Below, piece by piece: positions 1 to 9,378 of a stretch of 64,000 nt of DNA. Where the stretch lies: positions 102,705 through 166,704 of the forward strand of contig NZ_JAHZPJ010000003.1 in NCBI RefSeq assembly GCF_019929345.1, given 5' to 3'. The position numbers and the translations under genes are program-made. Numbering within the stretch: the first letter of the stretch is position 1; each line of letters opens with the position of its first letter. Under the pieces are notes generated by a model. That model saw nothing but the letters and a program-made list of their open reading frames with translations, searched no databases and was not told where the DNA came from. Origin of the DNA: Streptococcus oralis. Its GTDB lineage: Bacteria; Bacillota; Bacilli; Lactobacillales; Streptococcaceae.

Positions 1-238
1 TGCTCGTAAATATTTAGATATTTTAGCTTTACTCAGAATAGCAATTAAACCACTGGTTACGAGTGTAGTGACTGTTATTATAGTGCATTTGATGTTTTCT
101 TATATTTGGCCTATTTATGATAGCTTGCTTAGTTTATTATTAAAGATAATAGTTTATTCAGTAATATATGGTATTCTATTATTACTGACAAGAACAATAA
201 CTCAGAAAGAGATTTCTATGATAAGAAAAACCCCCTAG
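1..238 (+). CDS. Polysaccharide flippase, C-terminal end (partial)
   Basis: An open frame enters from the left edge and stops at 236-238, giving 78 residues rich in Leu, Ile and Val. Two hydrophobic stretches that could span the membrane are followed by a short basic tail. The gene directly upstream of glf in streptococcal capsule or receptor-polysaccharide loci is usually wzx, the flippase that moves lipid-linked repeat units across the membrane, and this tail fits its last helices. The identification rests on position and hydrophobicity; another polytopic protein such as a polymerase is possible. Confidence 0.5.
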   Translation, partial: ARKYLDILALLRIAIKPLVTSVVTVIIVHLMFSYIWPIYDSLLSLLLKIIVYSVIYGILLLLTRTITQKEISMIRKTP

Positions 239-286
239 TTTTTCTATGTAATGGTGAGAATCATTAAAAAGTAAGGGAGATTTAAA

Positions 287-1396
287 ATGTACGACTATCT
301 AATCGTCGGTGCGGGTTTGTCTGGAGCAATCTTTGCACACGAAGCTACAAAACGTGGTAAAAAAGTAAAAGTGATTGATAAACGTGATCACATCGGTGGA
401 AATATCTACTGTCAGAATGTTGAAGGTATCAATGTTCATAAATATGGCGCTCATATTTTCCATACGTCTAATAAAAAAGTTTGGGACTATGTCAATCAAT
501 TTGCTGAGTTTAACAACTATATCAACTCACCTGTCGCAAACTATAAAGGAAGTCTTTATAATCTTCCTTTCAATATGAATACTTTCTATGCTATGTGGGG
601 GACAAAAACTCCACAGGAAGTGAAAGATAAGATTGCTGAGCAGACAGCTGATATGAAGGATGTTGAGCCGAAAAATCTGGAAGAACAAGCTATCAAGTTG
701 ATTGGTCCGGATATCTATGAAAAATTGATCAAGGGTTATACTGAAAAACAATGGGGACGTTCTGCGACAGACCTTCCACCATTTATCATCAAACGCCTTC
801 CAGTTCGTCTAACATTTGATAATAACTATTTTAACGACCGTTACCAAGGAATTCCTATTGGTGGTTACAATGTCATCATCGAAAATATGCTGAAAGATGT
901 AGAAGTTGAACTTGGAGTAGATTTCTTTGCTCATCGTGAAGAGTTGGAAGCATCTGCTAACAAAGTTGTTTTCACAGGAATGATCGACCAGTATTTTGAC
1001 TACAAACACGGAGAGCTAGAATATCGTAGCCTTCGTTTTGAGCATGAAACCTTGGACGAGGAAAATTATCAAGGGAACGCTGTAGTGAACTATACAGAGC
1101 GTGAGATTCCTTATACTCGTATTATCGAACATAAGCATTTCGAATATGGAACGCAACCAAAGACAGTTATCACGCGTGAATATCCAGCCGAATGGAAGCG
1201 TGGGGACGAGCCCTACTATCCGATCAACGATGAGAAAAATAATACTATGTTTGCTAAGTACCAAGAGGAGGCTTCAAAGAATGATAAGGTTATCTTCTGT
1301 GGGCGTTTAGCGGACTATAAATATTATGATATGCATGTGGTTATTGAGCGAGCATTGCAGGTTGTGGAGAAAGAGTTTGGCTATGACAAAAAGTAG
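287..1396 (+). CDS. glf: UDP-galactopyranose mutase
   Basis: 369 residues, normal length for the family. It is a flavoenzyme that interconverts UDP-galactopyranose and UDP-galactofuranose and so supplies galactofuranose for cell-surface polysaccharide. The N-terminus carries the FAD-binding dinucleotide fold (IVGAGLSG near residues 6-13, acidic residue at the end of strand 2, then HIGGN). A Shine-Dalgarno sequence (AAGGGAG) lies before the ATG. The flippase end upstream and the overlapping acyltransferase downstream show that it belongs to a capsule or receptor-polysaccharide locus whose repeat unit probably contains galactofuranose. Confidence 0.95.
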   Translation: MYDYLIVGAGLSGAIFAHEATKRGKKVKVIDKRDHIGGNIYCQNVEGINVHKYGAHIFHTSNKKVWDYVNQFAEFNNYINSPVANYKGSLYNLPFNMNTFYAMWGTKTPQEVKDKIAEQTADMKDVEPKNLEEQAIKLIGPDIYEKLIKGYTEKQWGRSATDLPPFIIKRLPVRLTFDNNYFNDRYQGIPIGGYNVIIENMLKDVEVELGVDFFAHREELEASANKVVFTGMIDQYFDYKHGELEYRSLRFEHETLDEENYQGNAVVNYTEREIPYTRIIEHKHFEYGTQPKTVITREYPAEWKRGDEPYYPINDEKNNTMFAKYQEEASKNDKVIFCGRLADYKYYDMHVVIERALQVVEKEFGYDKK

Positions 1397-2408
1397 AATC
1401 AATTGGATAGATTTTGGAAAAGGTTTTGCCATCTTTTTAGTCTTAGTAGGACACGTGCTACTTGGATTGTATCAATCAGAAAAATTCCCCGCAGCAGACA
1501 ACATACTATCATTGTTGGTAGCACAAGTCTATATATTTCATATACCAGTATTTTTTGCCCTATCAGGATACTTTTTCAAACCCATATCTGATTTGAAAGA
1601 GTTTTGGCAATATGCTAAAAAGAAGACAATTATTTTTGGCCTGCCATATATTTTTTATTCGATCATTCACTTTGGTCTTCAAAAAATTGCGGGGGCATCT
1701 GTTCGTGTTTCAACAACCATGTCTGATTTACTAAATATCTATAAAAATCCTCTTGGAGTCTCATGGTATTTATACGCACTCTGGGCTATTTTGATAATCT
1801 ATGGATTAGTGTCTATTTTAATTAAAAATCGTAGAACTTTATTTTTTATAAGTATTTCTGCTTATTGTTTAACCCTATTTGTTCAAACAGATATTTATAT
1901 TATTCAAAGAACGTTAGTTTGGGGCATTTGTTTCTTTCTTGGAAGTGTATTGAGTGAAATTCAATTTAATAAAATTAGTCTGAAAAAATTTCTTTTTTTC
2001 TTTGTAGTATTTGATTTTATTTATATGTTCGCTTGGTTCTTGTTTTATGAATTAGGATCTAAGAAGGATTATGTAAGCTATAGTAACCCAGGTTTGTGGG
2101 GGGTTGCTTTTATTGTCTGTGTTTTAGCCGCTTTTGTGATTTTTCCTAAAATGGAGAAAAATTTCCCTAAAACTTTCCTATATTTCACTAAATACGGAAA
2201 AGATAGTTTAGGTATCTATATTCTTCATGCACCAATTTGTAGTATGATTCGGATTCTAATGTTGAAAATGGGAATAAACTCAGTTTTTCTTCACGTTGTT
2301 GTTGGAATTGTGCTAGGTTGGTATTTATCCATACTGGCAACTTATATATTGAAAAAAATTCCATTTTTGAATATTGTTTTATTACCACAGAAGTATATTA
2401 AGCTGTAA
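1383..2408 (+). CDS. Membrane acyltransferase family 3 protein (probable polysaccharide O-acetyltransferase)
   Basis: 341 residues starting at the ATG at 1383, which overlaps the 3' end of glf by 14 bases and has GGAG about ten bases upstream. A longer in-frame start at 1326 lies deep inside glf and is unlikely. The N-terminal segment with an invariant-type GH pair (LVLVGH) and about ten hydrophobic segments match acyltransferase family 3 (OatA/WcjE-like integral membrane O-acyltransferases). Overlap with glf implies co-transcription and a role in decorating the same surface polysaccharide with acetyl groups. The acceptor sugar cannot be told. It is the last gene of the locus, ending at a strong hairpin. 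Confidence 0.75.
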   Translation: MTKSRINWIDFGKGFAIFLVLVGHVLLGLYQSEKFPAADNILSLLVAQVYIFHIPVFFALSGYFFKPISDLKEFWQYAKKKTIIFGLPYIFYSIIHFGLQKIAGASVRVSTTMSDLLNIYKNPLGVSWYLYALWAILIIYGLVSILIKNRRTLFFISISAYCLTLFVQTDIYIIQRTLVWGICFFLGSVLSEIQFNKISLKKFLFFFVVFDFIYMFAWFLFYELGSKKDYVSYSNPGLWGVAFIVCVLAAFVIFPKMEKNFPKTFLYFTKYGKDSLGIYILHAPICSMIRILMLKMGINSVFLHVVVGIVLGWYLSILATYILKKIPFLNIVLLPQKYIKL

Positions 2409-2424
2409 TAAGTTACTATTGTAA

Positions 2425-2460
2425 AACCTCCTGAGATTTTATTTCTCAGGAGGTTAATTT
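2425..2460. terminator. Bidirectional terminator between polysaccharide locus and pbp1A
   Basis: A perfect 12-bp stem (2425-2436 with 2444-2455) with a 7-base loop lies between two convergent genes. T-rich sequence on one side and A-rich sequence on the other allow it to serve both strands. Confidence 0.85.
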
Positions 2461-2465
2461 TGTTA

Positions 2466-4619
2466 TTATGGCTGTCCTGTTTGAGGAGCCTGGTTTTGTT
2501 GATTTGGATTTGTATTTTGTTGAGGTGAGCTTGGTTGCTGACTGTTCCCCGTATTTGGGGTTGTATTTGGAGTAGTAGTTTGAGATGTGCTTCCAGAAGT
2601 TGAAGTTGAGGTTTCAGGTATAGAACGCTGCTGGGTAGATGGATTTGTCCATGTAGAGCGTGTTCCATTTTTAAAGATGAAGTCCCCGCTTCTATAGAGA
2701 CCTTCAGGCATGGTCCAGTCACCAGGATGGTTATCTTCAGAAAGATAAGTCATCATTGAACGATAGACCTTAGCCGCAACATAGAAACCGTCACCAACGA
2801 TTGGAGTGAGGCGGTTAGAATAACCAGTCCAGACAGCCATCGAGTATTTACGCGTATAGCCAACAAACATTTCGTCTGGAGCTACATAACCAGAGTTCTT
2901 AATGTATTTTTCAATCTCGTCATCTGTATAGTTTGATGTACCAGTCTTACCAGCTTGTGGTAGCCATGATAGGTAGGCACCACGACCGGTTCCATAGGTT
3001 AGGACTGTTTTCATCATTTCCGTCATCATGTAGGCAGTAGTTTCTTTCATTGCCCGAGTACCAGGATCGGAGAATACTTTCAAGCTACCATCACTAAAGA
3101 CGACCTTATTAACATACATCGGTTTATGGTAGATACCGCCATTAGCAAAAGCAGCATAAGCAGCAGCCATTTTTTCACTGCTAGCTCCATACCTTTTGTC
3201 AGATTCGGTTGTATTACTTGAAATAGCATTAGCATAGTGTATGCTTGGGTAGTCAATACCGATTCCATTTAGAAACGTCTTGGCACGATCTAATCCCACC
3301 TTATCAAGTGTTTCTACAGCTGGCACATTCCGTGATTGCTGTAGAGCATATTGGAGTGTAATACTTCCAAAGTAACTCTTATCCCAGTTGTAGACAGGGG
3401 TGTTGGTTCCGGGATAATTGTATGGAACATCGTGGACAATCGCAGCAGTTGAGTCATAAATGCCATACTCTAAAGCAGGAGCATAGTCTGTGATTGGCTT
3501 CATGGTAGATCCCCAGTCACGATTGGTTTCTACGGCTTGATTGATTCCAAAGGAAACATTGCTTGATTGGTGACGGGCACCTAATTGAGCGATGACTTTC
3601 CCGTTTGTCACATCTACGATAGTTGAAGCTACCTGCAATTCATCGTCTGGATAGTTGACATACTCGTCAGTATTGTAGATATCCCAGAGACGTTGTTGAA
3701 CTTTAGGATCAACATTAGTATAAACTTCCATTCCCGTTGTCAAAAGGTTGTAGCCTGTTTCTTGTTCGACTTGATCAATCACTTCTTTGAGGTAATTGTC
3801 CATATACGGAGGATAGCTATTGGCAGATTTCAAGCTTTGAAGTCCGTCTGTAATCGGAGTATTAATCGCTTTTTCGTATTGCTCAGCTGTAATGTAGCCT
3901 TGCCCTTTCATCTCAGAGAGAACTAGATTTCTACGCTCTTGTGCTGCTTCTGGATGGGAGTACGGATCATATTGATTTGGAGCCTGAGGCATTCCGGCTA
4001 GAAGGGCCAATTGTGGCAAACTTAAATCTTTGAGGTCTTTGCCATAGTAATTTTGAGCAGCTGTCTGCATTCCGTAGTTACCATTTGACATGTAGACCTT
4101 ATTGATGTAGTAAGTTAGAATCTCTTGTTTGGTTGCTTTTTGTTCTAGCTGAATGGCCAACCAAGCTTCCTGAGCCTTACGAGAAAGGGTCTGATCAGAA
4201 GTTGATGTAGAGAAATAGGTCAATTTAATCAACTGCTGTGTCAGGGTTGAAGCACCTTGAAGGCCACCGCCACCACGAAGATTTCGTAAGGAAGCACCGA
4301 GGATACGAATAGTATCTACTCCACGGTGATTAAAGAAACGATGATCCTCAATTGAGACGATGGCATTGACCAACTCAGTTGGAATCTCATTTGCTTGTGC
4401 ATTGACACGACGTTCTGATCCAAGGTCGGCAATAAGCTCGTCATTGCTGTCATAAATCTTACTAGAAGTCGTTGCGACTAGCTTGCTTTCAGATAGAGCT
4501 GGAGCCTTGCTTACATAGTAGAGAAAGAGGCCTCCGCCTAGCATAATAGCTGCGATAAATAAGGTCAAAAGGCAGATACTGACATACTTAGCTATTCGCA
4601 GGAAAGTTTGTTTGTTCAT
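2466..4619 (-). CDS. pbp1A: Class A penicillin-binding protein 1A
   Basis: 717 residues. A bifunctional peptidoglycan synthase with glycosyltransferase and transpeptidase activity, anchored by one N-terminal membrane segment (about residues 12-35). The GT51 domain shows the EDHRFF motif near 91-96 and a GASTLTQQL motif. The transpeptidase motifs are STMK (Ser371), SRN (429-431) and KTGTS (from Lys558). The C-terminal tail is Ser/Thr/Pro/Gln-rich and disordered, as in the pneumococcal protein. STMK is intact, but the segment matching pneumococcal 574-577 (TSQF in susceptible strains) reads NSGY here. The start overlaps the end of recU by four bases, the conserved recU-pbp1A operon. Gene ends at the convergent hairpin. 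Confidence 0.97.
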   Translation of the reverse strand: MNKQTFLRIAKYVSICLLTLFIAAIMLGGGLFLYYVSKAPALSESKLVATTSSKIYDSNDELIADLGSERRVNAQANEIPTELVNAIVSIEDHRFFNHRGVDTIRILGASLRNLRGGGGLQGASTLTQQLIKLTYFSTSTSDQTLSRKAQEAWLAIQLEQKATKQEILTYYINKVYMSNGNYGMQTAAQNYYGKDLKDLSLPQLALLAGMPQAPNQYDPYSHPEAAQERRNLVLSEMKGQGYITAEQYEKAINTPITDGLQSLKSANSYPPYMDNYLKEVIDQVEQETGYNLLTTGMEVYTNVDPKVQQRLWDIYNTDEYVNYPDDELQVASTIVDVTNGKVIAQLGARHQSSNVSFGINQAVETNRDWGSTMKPITDYAPALEYGIYDSTAAIVHDVPYNYPGTNTPVYNWDKSYFGSITLQYALQQSRNVPAVETLDKVGLDRAKTFLNGIGIDYPSIHYANAISSNTTESDKRYGASSEKMAAAYAAFANGGIYHKPMYVNKVVFSDGSLKVFSDPGTRAMKETTAYMMTEMMKTVLTYGTGRGAYLSWLPQAGKTGTSNYTDDEIEKYIKNSGYVAPDEMFVGYTRKYSMAVWTGYSNRLTPIVGDGFYVAAKVYRSMMTYLSEDNHPGDWTMPEGLYRSGDFIFKNGTRSTWTNPSTQQRSIPETSTSTSGSTSQTTTPNTTPNTGNSQQPSSPQQNTNPNQQNQAPQTGQP

Positions 4620-5212
4620 CTTGTTTTACCACCTAGTAAATGTTCTTTGATAACGTCGAGATAGGGAATTTGAGGAAAAGCACCAGGCTCAATCTTATAT
4701 CCATTTTCTCGAATATATCCAAGTGGCATTGACTTTTGTCCTCTATCTTGATGATAGAAACGAATCAAATCAATAGCCGGCAATAAGTAGGTTTCTTGCT
4801 GAGAAGAAAAGTGAAGGAGGACAAAACAGATTCCTTGCTGGGCAAGGACTTGTTCCATATGCTGAATCTGATGAGGATGAAAATTCTTCATTGGAATTGC
4901 ATATTTTTGTCTGGTTTCCTTGGCTTCAAAGTCGATGTAGTATCCATCATAAACTCCTGAATAGTCCGTGGTTGAGGCCTGTCTAAAGTAGGCTTCAACA
5001 ATCTTGGCACGACTTCGTTGGGGATAATCAACACGTACGATTTGGATGGGTGTCGGTTTCTTGTGGATAACAGCCAGTCCATGCGACAAATAGTAGTCGT
5101 TAGTAGCATTGATCATCTTTTCAAAAGACATTCCCCGATTTGCGAAATTTTTTGTTTGTGACAAGGGAGTCTGTCTTTTTTGTGATGAAATTTTATATGG
5201 ATAGTTGACCAT
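4616..5212 (-). CDS. recU: Holliday junction resolvase RecU
   Basis: 198 residues, the usual length. RecU resolves Holliday junctions in homologous recombination and chromosome segregation in Firmicutes. The nuclease core shows [17 protein letters not shown], with the Asp/Glu-x-Lys arrangement of this fold, and the N-terminus carries the conserved NRGM motif. It is the first gene of a two-gene operon with pbp1A (4-base overlap). An extended -10 element lies 33 bases upstream. Confidence 0.96.
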   Translation of the reverse strand: MVNYPYKISSQKRQTPLSQTKNFANRGMSFEKMINATNDYYLSHGLAVIHKKPTPIQIVRVDYPQRSRAKIVEAYFRQASTTDYSGVYDGYYIDFEAKETRQKYAIPMKNFHPHQIQHMEQVLAQQGICFVLLHFSSQQETYLLPAIDLIRFYHQDRGQKSMPLGYIRENGYKIEPGAFPQIPYLDVIKEHLLGGKTR

Positions 5213-5244
5213 AATTCTCCTTATTGGTACAATAACATCACTCT

Positions 5245-5253
5245 ATTATATCA
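5245..5253 (-). promoter_or_regulatory. Extended -10 promoter for recU-pbp1A
   Basis: Read on the minus strand this is TGATATAAT, a consensus extended -10 element, 33 bases before the recU start in the recU/ypsA divergent spacer. The -35 region is poor, as is common for extended -10 promoters. Confidence 0.6.
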
Positions 5254-5277
5254 TAAAATTACAAAGAAAGGTTAAAA

Positions 5278-5805
5278 ATGGCAACGGTTTTAGTTTTGGG
5301 CTATTCCGCCTTTGATCTGGGCTTATTTAATGATAAGGATATCCGCATTGGAATCATTAAAACAGCCATTCGAAGAGACCTAGAACGTCTAGCAGAGGAA
5401 GGGCTGAATTGGCTCGTTTTTACGGGAACTTTGGGCTTTGAATACTGGGTACTTCAAGTAGCTCAGGACATGAAGGCGGACTATGGATTTCAGTTAGCAA
5501 CGATTTTTGATTTTGAAACTCATGGCAGTAATTGGAATGAAGCCAATCAGGTCAAATTAAGTGAATTTAAACAAGTTGATTTCGTTAAATATGCCTATCC
5601 ACACTATGAACATAAGAGGCAACTGCGTGATTATCAGAAATTTTTACTGGAAAATACGGATGGGTGCTATCTCTTTTATGACGAAGAAAAGGAAAGCAAG
5701 TTAGGCTATTTTTACCAAATGATGAAAAATCAAGAGAACTATGTTACAAGAAGATTAACGTTTGAGGACCTGAATGAATTGGTAGAAAATTTTCCCGAAA
5801 ATTGA
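5278..5805 (+). CDS. ypsA: YpsA-like protein (DUF1273, SLOG superfamily)
   Basis: 175 residues. The family has a Rossmann-like SLOG fold proposed to bind a nucleotide or nucleotide-sugar ligand; in Bacillus subtilis YpsA affects cell division. The sequence begins with a hydrophobic strand ([12 protein letters not shown]) and includes a TGTLGFEYW glycine-containing turn typical of the fold. It is divergent from recU and sits just upstream of gpsB, the same arrangement as in other Firmicutes. The biochemical activity is not established for the family. Confidence 0.88.
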   Translation: MATVLVLGYSAFDLGLFNDKDIRIGIIKTAIRRDLERLAEEGLNWLVFTGTLGFEYWVLQVAQDMKADYGFQLATIFDFETHGSNWNEANQVKLSEFKQVDFVKYAYPHYEHKRQLRDYQKFLLENTDGCYLFYDEEKESKLGYFYQMMKNQENYVTRRLTFEDLNELVENFPEN

Positions 5806-5815
5806 GGCTTTGACC

Positions 5816-5843
5816 TTGATTTTTGTTTGTTTTTTTATATAAT
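5816..5843 (+). promoter_or_regulatory. Promoter of gpsB
   Basis: TTGATT (5816-5821), a 16-base spacer and a consensus TATAAT (5838-5843) lie 30 bases before the gpsB start. Confidence 0.7.
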
Positions 5844-5872
5844 AATACTAGCAACTGATAATGGAGATAGAG

Positions 5873-6199
5873 ATGGCAAGTATTATTTTTTCAGCGAAAG
5901 ACATTTTTGAACAGGACTTTGGACGTGAAGTTCGTGGGTATAGTAAGGCAGAGGTGGACGAGTTCTTGGACGATGTGATTAAGGACTATGAAACCTATGC
6001 GGCTTTGGTTAAATCTCTTCGTCAGGAGATTGCTGATTTGAAGGAGGAGTTGTCTCATAAATCACAGACAACGCCGACTCAGCCAGATTCTATCGAAATG
6101 GCGAGCACTACCTCGATGACAAATTTTGATATCTTGAAACGCTTAAATCGTCTCGAAAAAGAAGTCTTTGGCAAGCAAATTTTAGACAATCAAGATTGA
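5873..6199 (+). CDS. gpsB: Cell division regulator GpsB
   Basis: 108 residues from the ATG at 5873, which follows GGAG by a good distance; an in-frame ATG four codons upstream overlaps that ribosome-binding site and is less likely. DivIVA-like N-terminal domain ([14 protein letters not shown], then [13 protein letters not shown]), a coiled-coil region, a variable linker, and a conserved C-terminal trimerisation segment ending in [10 protein letters not shown]. GpsB is a cytoplasmic adaptor that coordinates septal and peripheral wall synthesis through penicillin-binding proteins and, in pneumococcus, StkP signalling. Confidence 0.96.
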   Translation: MASIIFSAKDIFEQDFGREVRGYSKAEVDEFLDDVIKDYETYAALVKSLRQEIADLKEELSHKSQTTPTQPDSIEMASTTSMTNFDILKRLNRLEKEVFGKQILDNQD

Positions 6200-6213
6200 T
6201 AATTGAGTGACTG

Positions 6214-6614
6214 ATGTGTGCAATTTTTGGATAATCGCGTGAAGAGAATCTCTTTTCATGAGGAAAGTCCATGCTAGCACAGGCTGTGATGCCTGTAGTG
6301 TTTGTGCTAGGCGAATCCATAAGCCTAGGAACGAGAAATCGTTACGGCAGTCGAAATGGCTAAGTCTTAGGATAGGTCAGAATAGGCTTGAAAGTGCCAC
6401 AGTGACGGAGTCTTTCTGGAAACAGAGAGAGTGGAACGCGGTAAACCCCTCAAGCTAGCAACCCAAATTTTGGTCGGGGCATGGAGTGCACGGAAACGAA
6501 CGTAGTACTCTGACTGCTAGCAGTCGTGGGCTGTTAGCGGTAGACAGATGATTATCGAAGGAAGTGGTCCTAGTCACTTCTGGAACAAAACATGGCTTAT
6601 AGAAAATTGCATAT
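6214..6614 (+). ncRNA. rnpB: RNase P RNA (bacterial type B)
   Basis: About 400 nt without a credible protein frame. It contains conserved RNase P core blocks: the GAGGAAAGTCC block near 6259-6269, the closing GGACAG/ACAGA-type segment near 6543, and terminal segments (GTGCAATTTT near 6218 and GAAAATTGCAT near 6602) that pair to form helix P1. It is the catalytic RNA that matures tRNA 5' ends. Position between gpsB and the THUMP methyltransferase gene is conserved in Firmicutes. Confidence 0.95.
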
Positions 6615-6653
6615 AGGTTGGGGCTGAGAAATCTTTCTCAACCTCATTTTTTA
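6615..6653 (+). terminator. Terminator of rnpB
   Basis: A stem formed by AGGTT..GAGAA and TTCTC..AACCT, with a bulge on the 5' side, is followed by a run of T residues. Confidence 0.75.
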
Positions 6654-6687
6654 AAGTGAACAAGAGAAAGGTCTTGCAAGACTAGAA

Positions 6688-7845
6688 ATGAAAGAACAAT
6701 TTAATTTAATCGCAACTGCTGCTGCGGGTCTCGAGGCTGTCGTTGGACGTGAGATGCGAGAGTTAGGCTATGATTGCCAGGTTGAAAATGGCCGTGTTCG
6801 TTTTCAAGGAGATGTGAAGGCAATCATCGAGACCAATCTTTGGCTTCGTGCAGCGGATCGCATCAAGATTGTGGTCGGGAGTTTTCCAGCTAAGACCTTT
6901 GAAGAGCTTTTTCAAGGCGTTTTTGCTCTAGATTGGGAAAACTATCTCCCGCTCGGGGCACGTTTCCCTATCTCAAAGGCAAAATGTGTTAAGTCTAAAC
7001 TTCATAATGAGCCCAGTGTTCAGGCCATTTCTAAGAAGGCTGTTGTGAAGAAATTACAAAAACACTATGCCCGTCCAGAAGGAATTCCCTTGATGGAAAC
7101 TGGTCCTGAGTTTAAGATTGAGGTGTCCATCCTGAAAGATGTGGTAACTGTCATGATTGACACGACAGGTTCTAGCCTTTTTAAACGTGGATATCGTACG
7201 GAAAAAGGTGGAGCTCCTATCAAGGAAAATATGGCAGCGGCCATTTTACAACTCTCTAACTGGTATCCAGATAAGCCCTTGATTGATCCGACCTGTGGTT
7301 CAGGAACTTTCTGTATTGAGGCGGCTATGATTGCTAGAAAGATGGCGCCAGGTCTTCGCCGTTCCTTTGCTTTTGAGGAATGGAATTGGGTTAGCGATCG
7401 GTTAATCCAAGAAGTTCGCACAGAGGCGGCTAAGAAAATCAATCGTGAGATAGAATTGGATATTATGGGCTGTGATATTGATGCTCGCATGGTGGAGATT
7501 GCCAAGACAAATGCTCAAGCAGCAGGCGTCGCAGGTGATATCACCTTTAAGCAAATGCGGGTACAGGATTTGCGCTCAGACAAGGTAAATGGTGTCATCA
7601 TTTCCAATCCGCCATATGGTGAGCGTTTATCTGATGATGCAGGAGTCACAAAGCTCTATGCTGAGATGGGGCAGGTCTTTGCACCGCTGAAAACCTGGAG
7701 TAAGTTTATCCTGACGAGTGACGAGGCTTTTGAAAGCAAGTACGGAAGTCTAGCTGATAAAAAACGCAAACTGTATAATGGGACCTTAAAAGTAGATTTG
7801 TATCAATACTTTGGTCAGCGTGTGAAACGCCAAGAGGTAAAGTAG
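6688..7845 (+). CDS. THUMP-domain class I RNA methyltransferase (RlmL/YpsC family)
   Basis: 385 residues. The N-terminal ~150 residues form a THUMP RNA-binding domain and the rest an S-adenosylmethionine-dependent methyltransferase. The cofactor motif DPTCGSGTF lies near residue 201 and the catalytic NPPYGE motif near 307, the latter typical of enzymes that methylate an exocyclic amine of guanine. Members are annotated as 23S rRNA m2G methyltransferases by similarity to the N-terminal half of E. coli RlmL; the exact target nucleotide is not shown by the sequence. It lies 12 bases upstream of mapZ and is probably co-transcribed with it. Confidence 0.9.
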   Translation: MKEQFNLIATAAAGLEAVVGREMRELGYDCQVENGRVRFQGDVKAIIETNLWLRAADRIKIVVGSFPAKTFEELFQGVFALDWENYLPLGARFPISKAKCVKSKLHNEPSVQAISKKAVVKKLQKHYARPEGIPLMETGPEFKIEVSILKDVVTVMIDTTGSSLFKRGYRTEKGGAPIKENMAAAILQLSNWYPDKPLIDPTCGSGTFCIEAAMIARKMAPGLRRSFAFEEWNWVSDRLIQEVRTEAAKKINREIELDIMGCDIDARMVEIAKTNAQAAGVAGDITFKQMRVQDLRSDKVNGVIISNPPYGERLSDDAGVTKLYAEMGQVFAPLKTWSKFILTSDEAFESKYGSLADKKRKLYNGTLKVDLYQYFGQRVKRQEVK

Positions 7846-7857
7846 AAAGGGAGAGAA

Positions 7858-9303
7858 ATGAGCAATAAGAGCAATAATGAGCAACACGAAGCCCAATTTG
7901 ATTTTGGCGAGGCGAAAGATTTGACAGTTGGTCAAGCCATCCGTAAAAATGAAGAGGTTGAAGCTGGCGTACTGCCAGAAGACAGTATTCTAGACAAATA
8001 TATCAAACGGCACCGCGAGGAAATCGAGGCGGACAAGTTTGAAACACGTCAATTAAAAAAAGAAGAATTGCTAGCGACTCAGACCCAAGAGGAATTAACA
8101 CAGGATGTCAATGGGACAAATGAAGATTCAGCTCTGAATGTGGAGGCATCCGGGACAGTTTCGGAAGAAACCATATCGAGCTCAGTGGAGTCAATAAATT
8201 CTGATGAGATTTTAGCTCCTTTAGGAGAGAAAAACAAAGGCTTGGAATCGCTTGTGTTGGAAAAGCAAGAGCCAGCAGAGGTTGCTGATGAGAAAGAAGA
8301 GGAGACACCTGTTCTTTCTCGTTTAGCCCAGTCAGAGCCTGAAAGTGATTCGAAGAAGAGAAAGTGGGTTGTTGCGGGATCAGCCTTGATGGCAGCCCTT
8401 GTATTGGCAGGAAGTTACTATGTCTATCGCCAAGTAACTCGTTCCAACCAAGCCATCCAGTCTTCTCAATCGTCTTCTAACAATCAAGAAACACAAACGG
8501 TCCTACAAGAGTTTAATACCCTCTATGATGCTTTTTATACGGATGCTAATAAAACAGCTCTGAAAAATAGTCAGTTTGATAAGTTGGATCAGCTAAAGAC
8601 CTTGTTAGATAAACTTGAAGGCAGCCGAGAGCATACACTTGTAAAATCTAAGTATGATAGCCTAGCAACTCAAATTAAGGCTATCCAAGATGTCAATGCC
8701 CAGTTTGAGACTCCAGCAATTACTGACGGTGTCTTAGATACCAATGCAAAAATCAAGGCAGATGCTAAATTTACAGAAATTAAAACAGGAAATACAGAGC
8801 TAGACAAACTGTTAGATAAGGCCATTAGTCTTGGTAAGAGTCAGCAAACAAGCGCCTCTAGCTCAAGTTCAAGTAGCAGTAGTCAGGAAAGCTCAAGCGC
8901 AACGACTGATAGTAGCACGAGCAGTTCGTCTGCATCATCTAGTTCTGCATCAAGTGCTCCAACTGCCCCAGCAAGCAATGACACAAATGGTGGTTTGTCT
9001 GGCGATGGGGTTAATCTTCAAAGAAGTGCTAGTCGTGTACCGTACAACCAATCAGCTGTAGACGATAGCAACAACCCTGCTTGGACGTTTGCAGATGGTG
9101 TATTGGAACAAGTCCTAGCAACATCGCGTGCTCGTGGCTATATCACTGGAAATCAATATATCCTAGAACGAGTCAATATCGTAAACGGAAATGGTTATTA
9201 CAACCTCTATAAACCAGATGGAACCTATCTCTTCACCCTCAACTGTAAGACTGGTTACTTTGTAGGAAATGCTTCTGGTCATGCAGATGACTTGGACTAC
9301 TAG
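7858..9303 (+). CDS. mapZ: Mid-cell-anchored protein Z (MapZ/LocZ)
   Basis: 481 residues. MapZ forms rings at the cell equator, binds FtsZ through its cytoplasmic N-terminus and peptidoglycan through its extracellular part, and so places the division site in streptococci; it is an StkP substrate. Visible parts: conserved N-terminal [20 protein letters not shown] block, acidic cytoplasmic region, one membrane segment at about 169-191 preceded by KKRK, a helical extracellular subdomain, a Ser-rich linker (about 328-376) and a compact C-terminal subdomain. It is slightly longer than the pneumococcal protein, mostly in the linker. Confidence 0.95.
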   Translation: MSNKSNNEQHEAQFDFGEAKDLTVGQAIRKNEEVEAGVLPEDSILDKYIKRHREEIEADKFETRQLKKEELLATQTQEELTQDVNGTNEDSALNVEASGTVSEETISSSVESINSDEILAPLGEKNKGLESLVLEKQEPAEVADEKEEETPVLSRLAQSEPESDSKKRKWVVAGSALMAALVLAGSYYVYRQVTRSNQAIQSSQSSSNNQETQTVLQEFNTLYDAFYTDANKTALKNSQFDKLDQLKTLLDKLEGSREHTLVKSKYDSLATQIKAIQDVNAQFETPAITDGVLDTNAKIKADAKFTEIKTGNTELDKLLDKAISLGKSQQTSASSSSSSSSSQESSSATTDSSTSSSSASSSSASSAPTAPASNDTNGGLSGDGVNLQRSASRVPYNQSAVDDSNNPAWTFADGVLEQVLATSRARGYITGNQYILERVNIVNGNGYYNLYKPDGTYLFTLNCKTGYFVGNASGHADDLDY

Positions 9304-9341
9304 GACTCCGTTACAAAATTCTTTCCTTTCATAGGTAAAAA

Positions 9342-9350
9342 TGATAAAAT
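9342..9350 (+). promoter_or_regulatory. Candidate extended -10 promoter of gnd
   Basis: TGATAAAAT, an extended -10-like element, is 29 bases before the gnd start. No convincing -35 box is seen. Confidence 0.45.
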
Positions 9351-9378
9351 AAAACATATTAAACAAGAGGAGTGTCAC

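Noticed and set aside
2342..2722. 126-residue minus-strand frame across the terminator
   Set aside because: It overlaps the pbp1A tail in another frame and runs through the convergent hairpin.
6258..6458. 66-residue plus-strand open frame
   Set aside because: It lies within the RNase P RNA, has no ribosome-binding site and no protein-like pattern.
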